Part shown: in pieces, positions 8,198-14,933 of the stretch | Layout: each line of letters opens with the position of its first letter | How positions within the stretch are numbered: the first letter of the stretch is position 1 | Assembly: GCF_016743335.1 (NCBI RefSeq) | Contig: NZ_WCJE01000021.1 | Location: 1-39,947 of the forward strand | Length of the DNA: 39,947 bases | Reading direction: 5' to 3' | DNA from: Streptococcus suis | Lineage (GTDB): Bacteria; Bacillota; Bacilli; Lactobacillales; Streptococcaceae | The notes under the pieces: generated by a model | Told to the model about the DNA's origin: nothing | The model's database searches: none | What the model saw: the letters and a program-made list of their open reading frames with translations, nothing else | Made by a program: the position numbers and the translations under genes

Positions 8198-8545
8198 ATG
8201 AATCCATTGATCCAAAGTTTGACAGAAGGTCAACTTCGTACTGATATCCCTTCTTTCCGTCCTGGTGACTCTGTTCGTGTTCACGCTAAGGTTGTCGAAG
8301 GAACTCGTGAGCGTATTCAGATCTTCGAGGGTGTTGTTATCTCTCGTAAAGGTCAAGGTATCTCAGAAATGTACACTGTACGTAAAATCTCTGGTGGTGT
8401 AGGTGTTGAGCGTACATTCCCAATCCACACTCCACGTGTTGATAAGATTGAAGTCGTACGTTACGGTAAAGTACGTCGTGCTAAATTGTACTACCTACGT
8501 GCATTGCAAGGTAAAGCAGCGCGTATCAAAGAAATCCGTCGTTAA
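8198..8545 (+). CDS. rplS: 50S ribosomal protein L19
   Basis: L19 lies at the 30S-50S interface. The 115-residue length, [20 protein letters not shown] start, [15 protein letters not shown] core and the basic C-terminal tail are typical. TAGGAG is eight bases upstream of the ATG. Monocistronic: it has its own strong promoter and terminator. Codon use is strongly biased, as expected for a highly expressed gene. Confidence 0.98.
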   Translation: MNPLIQSLTEGQLRTDIPSFRPGDSVRVHAKVVEGTRERIQIFEGVVISRKGQGISEMYTVRKISGGVGVERTFPIHTPRVDKIEVVRYGKVRRAKLYYLRALQGKAARIKEIRR

Positions 8546-8553
8546 GATGGGTT

Positions 8554-8582
8554 GGGACAGCGAAAGCTGTCTCTTTTTTTTA
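8554..8582 (+). terminator. rplS terminator
   Basis: GGGACAGC-GAAA-GCTGTCTC hairpin with a GNRA-type tetraloop and a run of eight T. Confidence 0.92.
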
Positions 8583-8663
8583 AAAAAAATCTGTTGAAAG
8601 AGTACCAAATTGTGAAAGCAGTGGTAAAATGGATTGTTTTTGTGTATCTTCCATGAAATAATA

Positions 8664-8672
8664 TGTTATACT
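8664..8672 (+). promoter_or_regulatory. extended -10 promoter for the TIM-barrel gene
   Basis: TGTTATACT (TG-n-TATACT) lies about 36 bases before the ATG. The -35 region is poor. Confidence 0.5.
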
Positions 8673-8707
8673 ATATATTATTGAAGCTAGTATAGAGGAG
8701 GTTGAGG

Positions 8708-9382
8708 ATGAGCGAACAGTTTATTCCATCTGTTTTATCAGATTTACGGCAGGATATTGTTCAGATGCCAGAGGTTATCAAGGAATGTAGTGGAATTCGT
8801 ATTTATGGTCGTCGCATTCGTTCAGTCTTATTTACAACGGATGTGTCTATCATTGCCAATCACAATGCAGATGCTATTTTGGCTGTTTATCCATTTACGC
8901 CCAGTCCAGCTATTATCAAAAGTATTATGTTGGTTGCGTCAGTTCCAGTCTTGGCTGGTGTTGGTGGAGGCTTGACGACAGGTATGCGTTCAGCTAATAT
9001 GAGTCTATTGTCTGAGTCGGAGGGAGCATACGCTGTTGTGGTAAATGGACCAACGGATGTAAAAACAATTGAGGCAATCAATAAGGTAGTAGATATTCCT
9101 ATCATTTATACCGTTGTTTCTGAAAAGTCTGATTTAACCTCACGGATTAAAGCTGGAGTAGATATTTTAAATGTTTCTTGCGGTATAGAAACGCCAAGGG
9201 TTGTGAAGAAGATTCGAGAAGCTTTCCCTGACTTTCCAATTATTGCGACTGGTGGTCCGACTGAGGACTCTATTCGGCGGGTTATCGAAGCTGGAGCCAA
9301 TGCTGTCTCCTATACAGCACCAAGTAATGGGGAGCTTTTTAAAGGGAAAATGGAAAAATACCGCAAACACGCAAAGGATTAG
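8708..9382 (+). CDS. TIM-barrel family protein of unknown function
   Basis: Predicted cytoplasmic beta/alpha barrel of 224 residues. Successive strands show as VLAGVGGG, AYAVVVNG, IPIIYTVV, VDILNVSCG, FPIIATGGPT and ANAVSYTAP. The GGPTEDSIRRVIEAGANAV stretch resembles phosphate-binding ends of barrels such as NadC or thiamine-type synthases. I do not recognise a named family and no catalytic set is certain. The ATG at 8708 has AGAGGAGG seven bases upstream. It stands alone between two terminators. Confidence 0.8.
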   Translation: MSEQFIPSVLSDLRQDIVQMPEVIKECSGIRIYGRRIRSVLFTTDVSIIANHNADAILAVYPFTPSPAIIKSIMLVASVPVLAGVGGGLTTGMRSANMSLLSESEGAYAVVVNGPTDVKTIEAINKVVDIPIIYTVVSEKSDLTSRIKAGVDILNVSCGIETPRVVKKIREAFPDFPIIATGGPTEDSIRRVIEAGANAVSYTAPSNGELFKGKMEKYRKHAKD

Positions 9383-9407
9383 CTCATAAAAAAGATAGGC
9401 TAAGCAA

Positions 9408-9446
9408 ACAGTAAGTTTTATTGCAAGATGAAACTTGCTGTTTTTT
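9408..9446 (+). terminator. terminator of the TIM-barrel gene
   Basis: An 11-bp stem ACAGTAAGTTT / AAACTTGCTGT with one G-U pair and an 11-12 base loop, followed by six T. Confidence 0.82.
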
Positions 9447-9537
9447 ATCGTTTTACGGTGTGAGATTAGGAATACTTCGCAATTTAAAGAACGGATTTTT
9501 AGGAGGAAATTGGTAACATATTAGGTCATTTCTACCT

Positions 9538-9565
9538 TTGTCTGGGGCTGGAAATGTGGTATAAT
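9538..9565 (+). promoter_or_regulatory. gatCAB promoter
   Basis: TTGTCT (9538-9543), a 16-base spacer and TATAAT (9560-9565) with extended TG at 9557-9558. The recG promoter has the same hexamers and spacing. Confidence 0.75.
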
Positions 9566-9599
9566 GAGAAGATAGATTTCCATTAGGAGGAAAGTAAGA

Positions 9600-9902
9600 A
9601 TGAAGATTTCTGAAGCTGAAGTCCGTCATGTTGCCAAGCTGTCTAAGCTGGAATTTTCGGACCAGGAAACAGCGGAATTTGCGACAAGTTTGAGCAAGAT
9701 TGTCGATATGGTTGAATTGCTCAATGAAGTAGATACGACAGGTGTTGCGGTAACGACCACTATGGCTGACCGTAAGAATGTCTTGCGAGCAGATATTGCC
9801 CAAAAAGGGGAGAGCCGTGAGGAGCTCTTTAAAAATGTGCCTGAATCACAAGATAACTTTATCAAGGTACCAGCTATTCTAGACGGGGGAGGAGATGCCT
9901 AA
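9600..9902 (+). CDS. gatC: Asp/Glu-tRNA amidotransferase subunit C
   Basis: Small 100-residue subunit that clamps GatA to GatB in the enzyme converting Glu-tRNA(Gln), and often Asp-tRNA(Asn), to the amidated forms. [19 protein letters not shown] is the classic GatC N terminus. AGGAGGAAAG is a strong ribosome site. First gene of a three-gene operon; its TAA shares one base with the gatA ATG. Confidence 0.96.
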   Translation: MKISEAEVRHVAKLSKLEFSDQETAEFATSLSKIVDMVELLNEVDTTGVAVTTTMADRKNVLRADIAQKGESREELFKNVPESQDNFIKVPAILDGGGDA

Positions 9903-11368
9903 TGACTTTTAACAATAAAACCATTGATGAATTGCATGACCTCCTTGTCAAGAAGGAGATTTCGGCTACGGAGTTAACCAAGGCAACTTTGGAAGACATT
10001 AAGAGCCGTGAGGGAGCAGTGGATGCTTTCTTGACTATTACAGAAGATGCAGCTTTGGCGCAGGCTGCTGCCCTTGATGAAAAAGGGATTGATGCGGACA
10101 ATGTTATGGCAGGGATTCCTTTGGCAGTCAAGGACAATATCTCTACTAAGGGGATCTTGACCACGGCAGCTTCAAAAATGCTCTATAACTACGAGCCGAT
10201 TTTCGATGCGACATCAGTTTCCCAAGCCTATGCCAGGGATATGATTGTTGTTGGTAAGACCAACATGGATGAGTTTGCTATGGGTGGTTCTAATGAGAAC
10301 TCTGCCTTCAAAGCGACTAAAAATGCTTGGGACCAGACAAAAGTTCCTGGTGGTTCTTCAGGTGGTTCGGCAGCTGCAGTTGCTGCTGGTCAGGTCCGTT
10401 TGTCACTCGGTTCTGACACAGGTGGTTCTATTCGTCAACCAGCAGCCTTTAATGGTATCGTTGGTATGAAACCGACCTATGGAACGGTGTCACGTTTTGG
10501 TTTGATTGCCTTTGGTTCATCTCTTGACCAGATTGGTCCATTCTCACAGACGGTTAAGGAAAATGCCCAGTTGCTCAATGTCATCTCTGGTCATGATGTC
10601 AAGGATGCAACATCAACCATCAATGAAATTGCAGACTTTACTAGCAAGATTGGTCAGGACATTAAAGGCATGAAAATTGCCTTGCCGAAAGAATACATGG
10701 GCGAAGGGATTGATCCGCAGGTCAAGGAAACTATTCTCAAGGCGGCTAAGCACTTGGAAAGCCTGGGAGCGATTATCGAAGAAGTCAGCCTGCCACATTC
10801 TAAGTATGGGGTCGCTGTTTACTACATCATCGCATCATCAGAGGCGTCTTCTAACTTGCAGCGTTTTGATGGAATCCGCTATGGTTTCCGTGCAGAAGAT
10901 GCGACCAACTTGGAGGAGATTTACGTGAAAACCCGTAGCCAAGGTTTTGGTGAGGAAGTCAAACGTCGTATTATGTTAGGTACATTTAGCTTGTCATCAG
11001 GTTACTACGATGCCTACTTCAAGAAGGCTGGTCGGGTGCGGACCTTGATTATCCAAGATTTTGAAAAGGTCTTTGCGGACTATGACTTGATTTTGGGGCC
11101 AACTGCTCCGACCGTTGCCTTTGGTTTGGATACGCTCAACCATGACCCTGTGGCCATGTACTTGGCGGACTTGTTAACAATTCCTGTAAACTTGGCAGGT
11201 CTGCCTGGTCTTTCTATTCCTGCTGGTTTTGTAGAAGGCTTGCCTGTTGGTTTGCAGTTGATTGGTCCAAAATATTCAGAAGAGACCATTTACCAAGTGG
11301 CTGCTGCCTTTGAAGCGACAACAGACTACCACAAGCAACAGCCAGTGATTTTTGGAGGTGCCAACTAA
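9902..11368 (+). CDS. gatA: Asp/Glu-tRNA amidotransferase subunit A (amidase)
   Basis: Amidase-signature glutaminase subunit, 488 residues (normal length), which releases ammonia from glutamine and passes it to GatB. The Ser-cisSer-Lys catalytic set is visible: Lys in [10 protein letters not shown], the glycine/serine-rich [14 protein letters not shown], and the nucleophile in [16 protein letters not shown]. One-base overlap with both neighbours implies translational coupling and equal subunit supply. Confidence 0.98.
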   Translation: MTFNNKTIDELHDLLVKKEISATELTKATLEDIKSREGAVDAFLTITEDAALAQAAALDEKGIDADNVMAGIPLAVKDNISTKGILTTAASKMLYNYEPIFDATSVSQAYARDMIVVGKTNMDEFAMGGSNENSAFKATKNAWDQTKVPGGSSGGSAAAVAAGQVRLSLGSDTGGSIRQPAAFNGIVGMKPTYGTVSRFGLIAFGSSLDQIGPFSQTVKENAQLLNVISGHDVKDATSTINEIADFTSKIGQDIKGMKIALPKEYMGEGIDPQVKETILKAAKHLESLGAIIEEVSLPHSKYGVAVYYIIASSEASSNLQRFDGIRYGFRAEDATNLEEIYVKTRSQGFGEEVKRRIMLGTFSLSSGYYDAYFKKAGRVRTLIIQDFEKVFADYDLILGPTAPTVAFGLDTLNHDPVAMYLADLLTIPVNLAGLPGLSIPAGFVEGLPVGLQLIGPKYSEETIYQVAAAFEATTDYHKQQPVIFGGAN

Positions 11369-12807
11369 TGAACTTTGAAACGATTATTGGTCTAGAAGTC
11401 CATGTGGAGTTGAATACCAACTCGAAAATTTTCTCACCTTCATCTGCGCATTTTGGTGAGGATCCAAATGCCAATACCAATGTGATTGACTGGTCTTTCC
11501 CAGGCGTCCTTCCTGTTCTTAACAAGGGCGTTGTGGACGCTGGTATCAAGGCTGCCTTGGCCTTGAATATGGACATTCACAAGGATATGCACTTTGACCG
11601 TAAGAACTATTTCTATCCTGATAACCCTAAAGCCTATCAGATTTCCCAGTTTGACGAGCCGATTGGCTACAATGGTTGGATTGAGATTGAGCTAGAAGAT
11701 GGCTCAACCAAGAAAATTCGTATCGAGCGTGCCCACTTGGAAGAGGATGCAGGTAAGAATACCCACGGTACAGACGGCTACTCTTATGTGGACCTCAACC
11801 GTCAGGGCGTGCCATTGATTGAGATTGTGTCAGAAGCTGATATGCGTTCGCCTGAGGAGGCCTATGCCTACTTGACTGCTCTCAAGGAAATCATCCAATA
11901 CACTGGCATTTCAGATGTCAAGATGGAAGAGGGGTCTATGCGCGTGGATGCCAACATTTCCCTTCGCCCCTATGGTCAGGAGAAATTTGGGACCAAGACT
12001 GAGTTGAAAAACCTCAACTCCTTTAACTATGTGCGCAAGGGCTTGCAGCACGAAGTAGAACGTCAGGCCAAAATCTTGCGTTCAGGTGGTCAAATCCAGC
12101 AGGAAACTCGCCGTTACGATGAATCTACTGGGGAAACCATTCTCATGCGTGTCAAGGAAGGTTCAGCTGACTACCGTTACTTCCCAGAGCCAGACCTACC
12201 GCTCTACGAGATTGACGATAACTGGATTGAGGAAGTGCGTGCAGAATTGCCAGTCTTTCCAAAGGCTCGCCGTGCTCACTATGTGGAAAACTTGGGCTTG
12301 ACAGCTTATGATGCAGGTCAGTTGACATCTACCAAGGCTTTGTCTGACTTCTTTGAAGCTGCAGTGGCAGCAGGTGGCGATGCTAAACAGGTATCCAACT
12401 GGTTGCAGGGTGAAGTGGCTCAGTTCCTCAATGCTGAAGGTAAGACTATTGAGCAAATCGCCTTAACACCCGAAAACTTGGTAGAAATGATTGCCTTGAT
12501 TGCGGATGGCACTATTTCATCTAAGATTGCCAAGAAAGTCTTTGTTCACTTGGCCAAAGAAGGCGGCTCTGCCAAGGCTTACGTTGAGAAGGCTGGCTTG
12601 GTACAGATTTCAGACCCAGCTGTCCTCATTCCGATTATCCACCAAGTCTTTGCGGATAACGAAGCGGCAGTAGCTGACTTCAAGTCTGGCAAACGCAATG
12701 CCGATAAGGCCTTTACAGGCTTCTTGATGAAAGCAACTAAGGGACAAGCCAACCCCCAAGTTGCACAACAACTCTTGGCTCAGGAATTGGCTAAGTTGTT
12801 GGATTAA
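11368..12807 (+). CDS. gatB: Asp/Glu-tRNA amidotransferase subunit B
   Basis: Kinase/transamidase subunit that activates the misacylated glutamyl or aspartyl residue with ATP and adds ammonia. The 479 residues start with [19 protein letters not shown], contain HLEEDAGKN and the [10 protein letters not shown] tRNA/ATP region, and end in a YqeY-like helical tail (about residues 330-479). Last gene of the operon; terminator directly downstream. The accessory island begins after it. Confidence 0.98.
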   Translation: MNFETIIGLEVHVELNTNSKIFSPSSAHFGEDPNANTNVIDWSFPGVLPVLNKGVVDAGIKAALALNMDIHKDMHFDRKNYFYPDNPKAYQISQFDEPIGYNGWIEIELEDGSTKKIRIERAHLEEDAGKNTHGTDGYSYVDLNRQGVPLIEIVSEADMRSPEEAYAYLTALKEIIQYTGISDVKMEEGSMRVDANISLRPYGQEKFGTKTELKNLNSFNYVRKGLQHEVERQAKILRSGGQIQQETRRYDESTGETILMRVKEGSADYRYFPEPDLPLYEIDDNWIEEVRAELPVFPKARRAHYVENLGLTAYDAGQLTSTKALSDFFEAAVAAGGDAKQVSNWLQGEVAQFLNAEGKTIEQIALTPENLVEMIALIADGTISSKIAKKVFVHLAKEGGSAKAYVEKAGLVQISDPAVLIPIIHQVFADNEAAVADFKSGKRNADKAFTGFLMKATKGQANPQVAQQLLAQELAKLLD

Positions 12808-12820
12808 AATGAATAGAGAA

Positions 12821-12851
12821 AAATCGCTAGGATTGAATCTTAGCGGTTTTT
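12821..12851 (+). terminator. gatCAB terminator
   Basis: Stem built on CGCTAGGAT / ATCTTAGCG (one G-U pair) extended by flanking A/T pairs, followed by TTTTT. Marks the end of the conserved operon. Confidence 0.8.
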
Positions 12852-12963
12852 ACTGTTACTTGTAAACTAGGTGCTTCTATCTTATTTTTATGCTATATTT
12901 TAAAAACGGTATAAAGTATTAGAAAGTAGCGCGGGTATTGACTGTTAAAGGATAGTTAGCTAA

Positions 12964-13168
12964 TACTCTTCGAAAATCAAAATCAGACGTTGTTGACTTG
13001 ATTTGATGAGTGAAAGGCTCCAGTGGAGCCTTTCAGCCTGTTACCTTGAAACAAAATAGTAACAGGGTTCTATCTGCTAAGTAGAAACGAACTACGTTCG
13101 CTCTATCTCCAACCTCCAAAGGTTCCCCAAACCTTTGGAGCTAGTCTGATTTTGATTTTCATTGAGTA
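12964..13168. repeat. RUP-like MITE, 205 bp, complete
   Basis: Ends are 25-base imperfect inverted repeats: TACTCTTCGAAAATCAAAATC against the reverse complement of the right end, TACTCAATGAAAATCAAAATC, both running on into AGAC. These ends closely resemble those I recall for the pneumococcal RUP element, which is thought to be moved in trans by an IS630-type transposase at TA sites. The interior holds three hairpins: GAAAGGCTCCA/TGGAGCCTTTC near 13011-13034, CTGTTAC/GTAACAG, and an 11-bp CTCCAAAGGTT/AACCTTTGGAG. There is no coding sequence. Confidence 0.8.
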
Positions 13169-13233
13169 TAAAATGAAAAAATATCATCACTATAGAAGAG
13201 TTGTAATTTTTTTATGGTTTCTCAAATATTTCG

Positions 13234-13251
13234 GGAATATTGCACTATTCC
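13234..13251. promoter_or_regulatory. dyad upstream of the toxin promoter
   Basis: GGAATA-TTGCAC-TATTCC is a perfect 6-bp inverted repeat ending about 25 bases before the toxin -10 box, next to the position of the -35. It could be an operator; no known binding protein is assigned. Confidence 0.3.
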
Positions 13252-13272
13252 AATAATTTTTAGGAATGAATA

Positions 13273-13281
13273 TGTTATACT
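13273..13281 (+). promoter_or_regulatory. toxin mRNA promoter (extended -10)
   Basis: TGTTATACT at 13273-13281. A start about seven bases on (near 13288) would give an mRNA with a leader of roughly 95 bases before the preferred toxin start, including AAGACGGTG near the 5' end. Confidence 0.6.
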
Positions 13282-13381
13282 AGATGGGTAGAAAAGTGAA
13301 GACGGTGGCTCTTTATTTTCTGAAAGTGAGGTGATGCCTATGGGCAATTCATCAAAATCTGACGGAAAGGAGGAGCATCTT

Positions 13382-13486
13382 TTGACAGCTTTTGAAGTTG
13401 TGCAAACTATTCTAGGCTTTGGTAGTTTTACTATTGCATTGATTGGCTTGTGCTATAAAATCTTCAAAGATGGTGATAAAAAATAA
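13382..13486 (+). CDS. holin-like type I toxin, small membrane peptide
   Basis: A 34-residue peptide, MTAFEVVQTILGFGSFTIALIGLCYKI plus a charged KDGDKK tail. It has one membrane helix (about residues 5-26) and a cationic/charged C terminus, as in the putative holin-like toxins (Hol_Tox type) and related Fst/TxpA peptides. These depolarise or damage the membrane when unrepressed. I choose TTG 13382 because AAGGAGG ends eight bases upstream. In-frame ATGs at 13334 and 13340 would add 16 or 14 residues, but then the strong ribosome site would lie inside the gene. The 3' end is overlapped by a predicted antisense RNA. Confidence 0.75.
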   Translation: MTAFEVVQTILGFGSFTIALIGLCYKIFKDGDKK

Positions 13487-13592
13487 CCCGTCCCCACTTT
13501 TGATCGAGTTGTTGGACGAGTTATAGTCTAATATATGGTCACCGTCTTAAACGGTTCTACATGGGGTTGGTTTGCAGACCAACCCCTTTTCT
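13478..13592 (-). ncRNA. predicted antisense antitoxin RNA of the type I module
   Basis: A minus-strand promoter with extended -10 TGATATAAT (13599-13607) would start an RNA near 13592. It should end at a hairpin (ACTCGTCC / GGACGGGT) followed by TTATTTTTT, about 115 nt in all. It would cover the toxin stop codon and the whole 3' untranslated region, including the mRNA terminator hairpin. The hairpin's G-U pair exists only in the minus-strand RNA; the plus strand has a C-A mismatch. This fits termination of the antisense transcript alone. Confidence 0.6.
13563..13590 (+). terminator. toxin mRNA terminator
   Basis: Perfect 9-bp stem GGGGTTGGT / ACCAACCCC with a TTGCAG loop and TTTT. The same sequence forms the 5' stem-loop of the antisense RNA, giving two complementary loops suited to initial kissing. 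Confidence 0.88.
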
Positions 13593-13598
13593 ATCTCT

Positions 13599-13627
13599 AT
13601 TATATCAGATTACTTATAAAATACAAA
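13599..13627 (-). promoter_or_regulatory. antitoxin RNA promoter
   Basis: Minus-strand TATAAT (complement of 13599-13604) with the extended TG, and a weak TTTGTA 17 bases upstream. The -10 is closer to consensus than the toxin's TATACT, consistent with antitoxin excess. Confidence 0.55.
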
Positions 13628-13755
13628 TAATCTGTTAATTTTAGTGATTAGCTTACTTTACCTAGTTTATGTCAAGCTTTCGTAGTAGGTTCTGCCTTAT
13701 TTTTTGTATTAGTCTGATTTCTAGTTTTTGTGCCAGACTAGAACTTACTTTAACG

Positions 13756-14661
13756 TTAAAATAGGTCTTCGCCTGTTTTATTTAATTTATGACAGTTGTA
13801 GATAAAGGCTTTGATGAAATTCGAATAATAATTTTGGTCAATAAATTTAGCACTTTCCAAGTAATTTAACATATTTTTAGCGAGTTCGATAGCTTCAGTC
13901 TTATTCCAGCGGAATTGATTGTAGATATGTTCTACCTCAAGGAACATGAGAGGTATAGCTAAATAACCACGTTCAAATGTTTGAAGCTTTTTCACTTCTT
14001 TAATAATGTTATCAGCCCTTAGATGATACCCTTGTTCGGAAAAGTGTTTGGCTGTGAAGGTCAGTCCATTTAAAATACGAATATAGGTGTCCGTATCTGC
14101 ACTTTGTTTGTACATAACCAGAAGCTGTTTGGACATGTGCTCCACCAATTCGAGGGGACAGTGATTGACGATACGACAGTATAATTCCAGCTCGGAGCTA
14201 GTAAAGGTCTCAAGCTTCATCAGGTGATTGATAACAGGCTGGATTTTTTCGACGGTTTCTTCTGACTTCGCAATCGTTGGATAATGACCAAGCTTGATTA
14301 TCTTTAATAATATGTCTGCCTGTGTAGGATTGTCAGTTAGGTATCGATCAAATAATTTTTCGTATTCAGGAAGATAGCGAAATATGTCTTCTTCATTTGT
14401 GATATGTTTGGAAAACTCGTAAGCAGGAAATTCTATGCAATCTCCGCCATTATCTGCAAATGCAGCTGCAAAGTCCTTCCATTCTAAGCCGAGCACAATC
14501 AATAAACGGTTAAAGTTTTCAAGGGAAATTCCCTTCTCTCCCTTTTCAAAACGACTCAGAAATTGCGGTGATACAATCGTAGAAGCAGCCTCTTTTAAGC
14601 TGAGCCCTCTTTTCTCTCGTAATTGTTAAAAGGTTGGTCCAAACGGGTATAGATTCGACAT
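13756..14661 (-). pseudogene. Rgg/MutR-family transcriptional regulator, broken by an in-frame stop
   Basis: The full frame runs from ATG 14661, with AAAGGAA upstream, for 301 codons. Codon 12 is TAA (14626-14628): MSNLYPFGPTF, stop, QLREKRGLSLKEAAST. After the stop the frame encodes an HTH (LKEAASTIVSPQFLSRFEKGEKG) and then an all-helical C-terminal region of repeats, as in Rgg regulators that sense short peptides or act as stand-alone activators. A codon change to AAA or CAA would restore the reading frame. Restart inside the HTH would give a regulator without a complete DNA-binding domain. It is divergent from the LPXTG gene, which it may once have controlled. Confidence 0.75.
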
Positions 14662-14728
14662 AATGTTCCTTTCAATCTTTTTTTAGATTAGTATACTTAA
14701 AACTAGGATAAAAATCTACAAAAAGATG

Positions 14729-14801
14729 ACCTATGGGTTCAAAAAAAAAAAAAAAAATACATTACTTTTCGATGCTATTTTGCAATATTGAACCTATAGT
14801 T
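14729..14801. repeat. inverted repeat enclosing a 17-A tract
   Basis: ACCTATGGGTTCAAAA (14729-14744) and TATTGAACCTATAGTT (14786-14801) are inverted copies, 13 of 16 positions complementary. A run of 17 A (14741-14757) starts at the inner edge of the left copy. It lies between the divergent broken Rgg gene and the LPXTG gene, about 35 bases before the latter's promoter. It could be an operator pair whose spacing varies with the tract length. Confidence 0.5.
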
Positions 14802-14830
14802 TTCTATGGAAATAATTGTAAGGAAGTTTA

Positions 14831-14839
14831 TGGTATACT
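14831..14839 (+). promoter_or_regulatory. promoter of the surface-protein operon
   Basis: TGGTATACT is an extended -10 element. The -35 region is A/T-rich without a clear hexamer, suggesting that activation by an upstream-bound protein may matter. The leader to the ATG is about 88 bases. Confidence 0.6.
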
Positions 14840-14862
14840 TTAAAAATATAGAGCACAAATCG

Positions 14863-14906
14863 CTTGATATACTACATATATCAAGGTTTGACTTTACAGT
14901 CAAACC
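14863..14906 (+). promoter_or_regulatory. two adjacent leader hairpins before the surface-protein gene
   Basis: CTTGATATA / TATATCAAG, then a perfect 9-bp GGTTTGACT-TTAC-AGTCAAACC (14885-14906). No T-run follows, so these are not simple terminators. They may stabilise the mRNA or control access to the AAAGGAG site 18 bases later. Confidence 0.55.
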
Positions 14907-14933
14907 AATCCTAACAGTAACAAAGGAGATACT

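Noticed and set aside
13705..13745. TAGTCTG / CAGACTA inverted repeat after the broken Rgg gene
   Set aside because: It partly resembles a RUP right end but is short and degenerate, with no T-run in the right place; not reported as terminator or repeat.
13756..14502. Treating the downstream part of the Rgg frame as an intact 248-residue protein
   Set aside because: It would start within the DNA-binding region at a TTG without a ribosome site, while the upstream ATG has one and keeps frame except for one stop.
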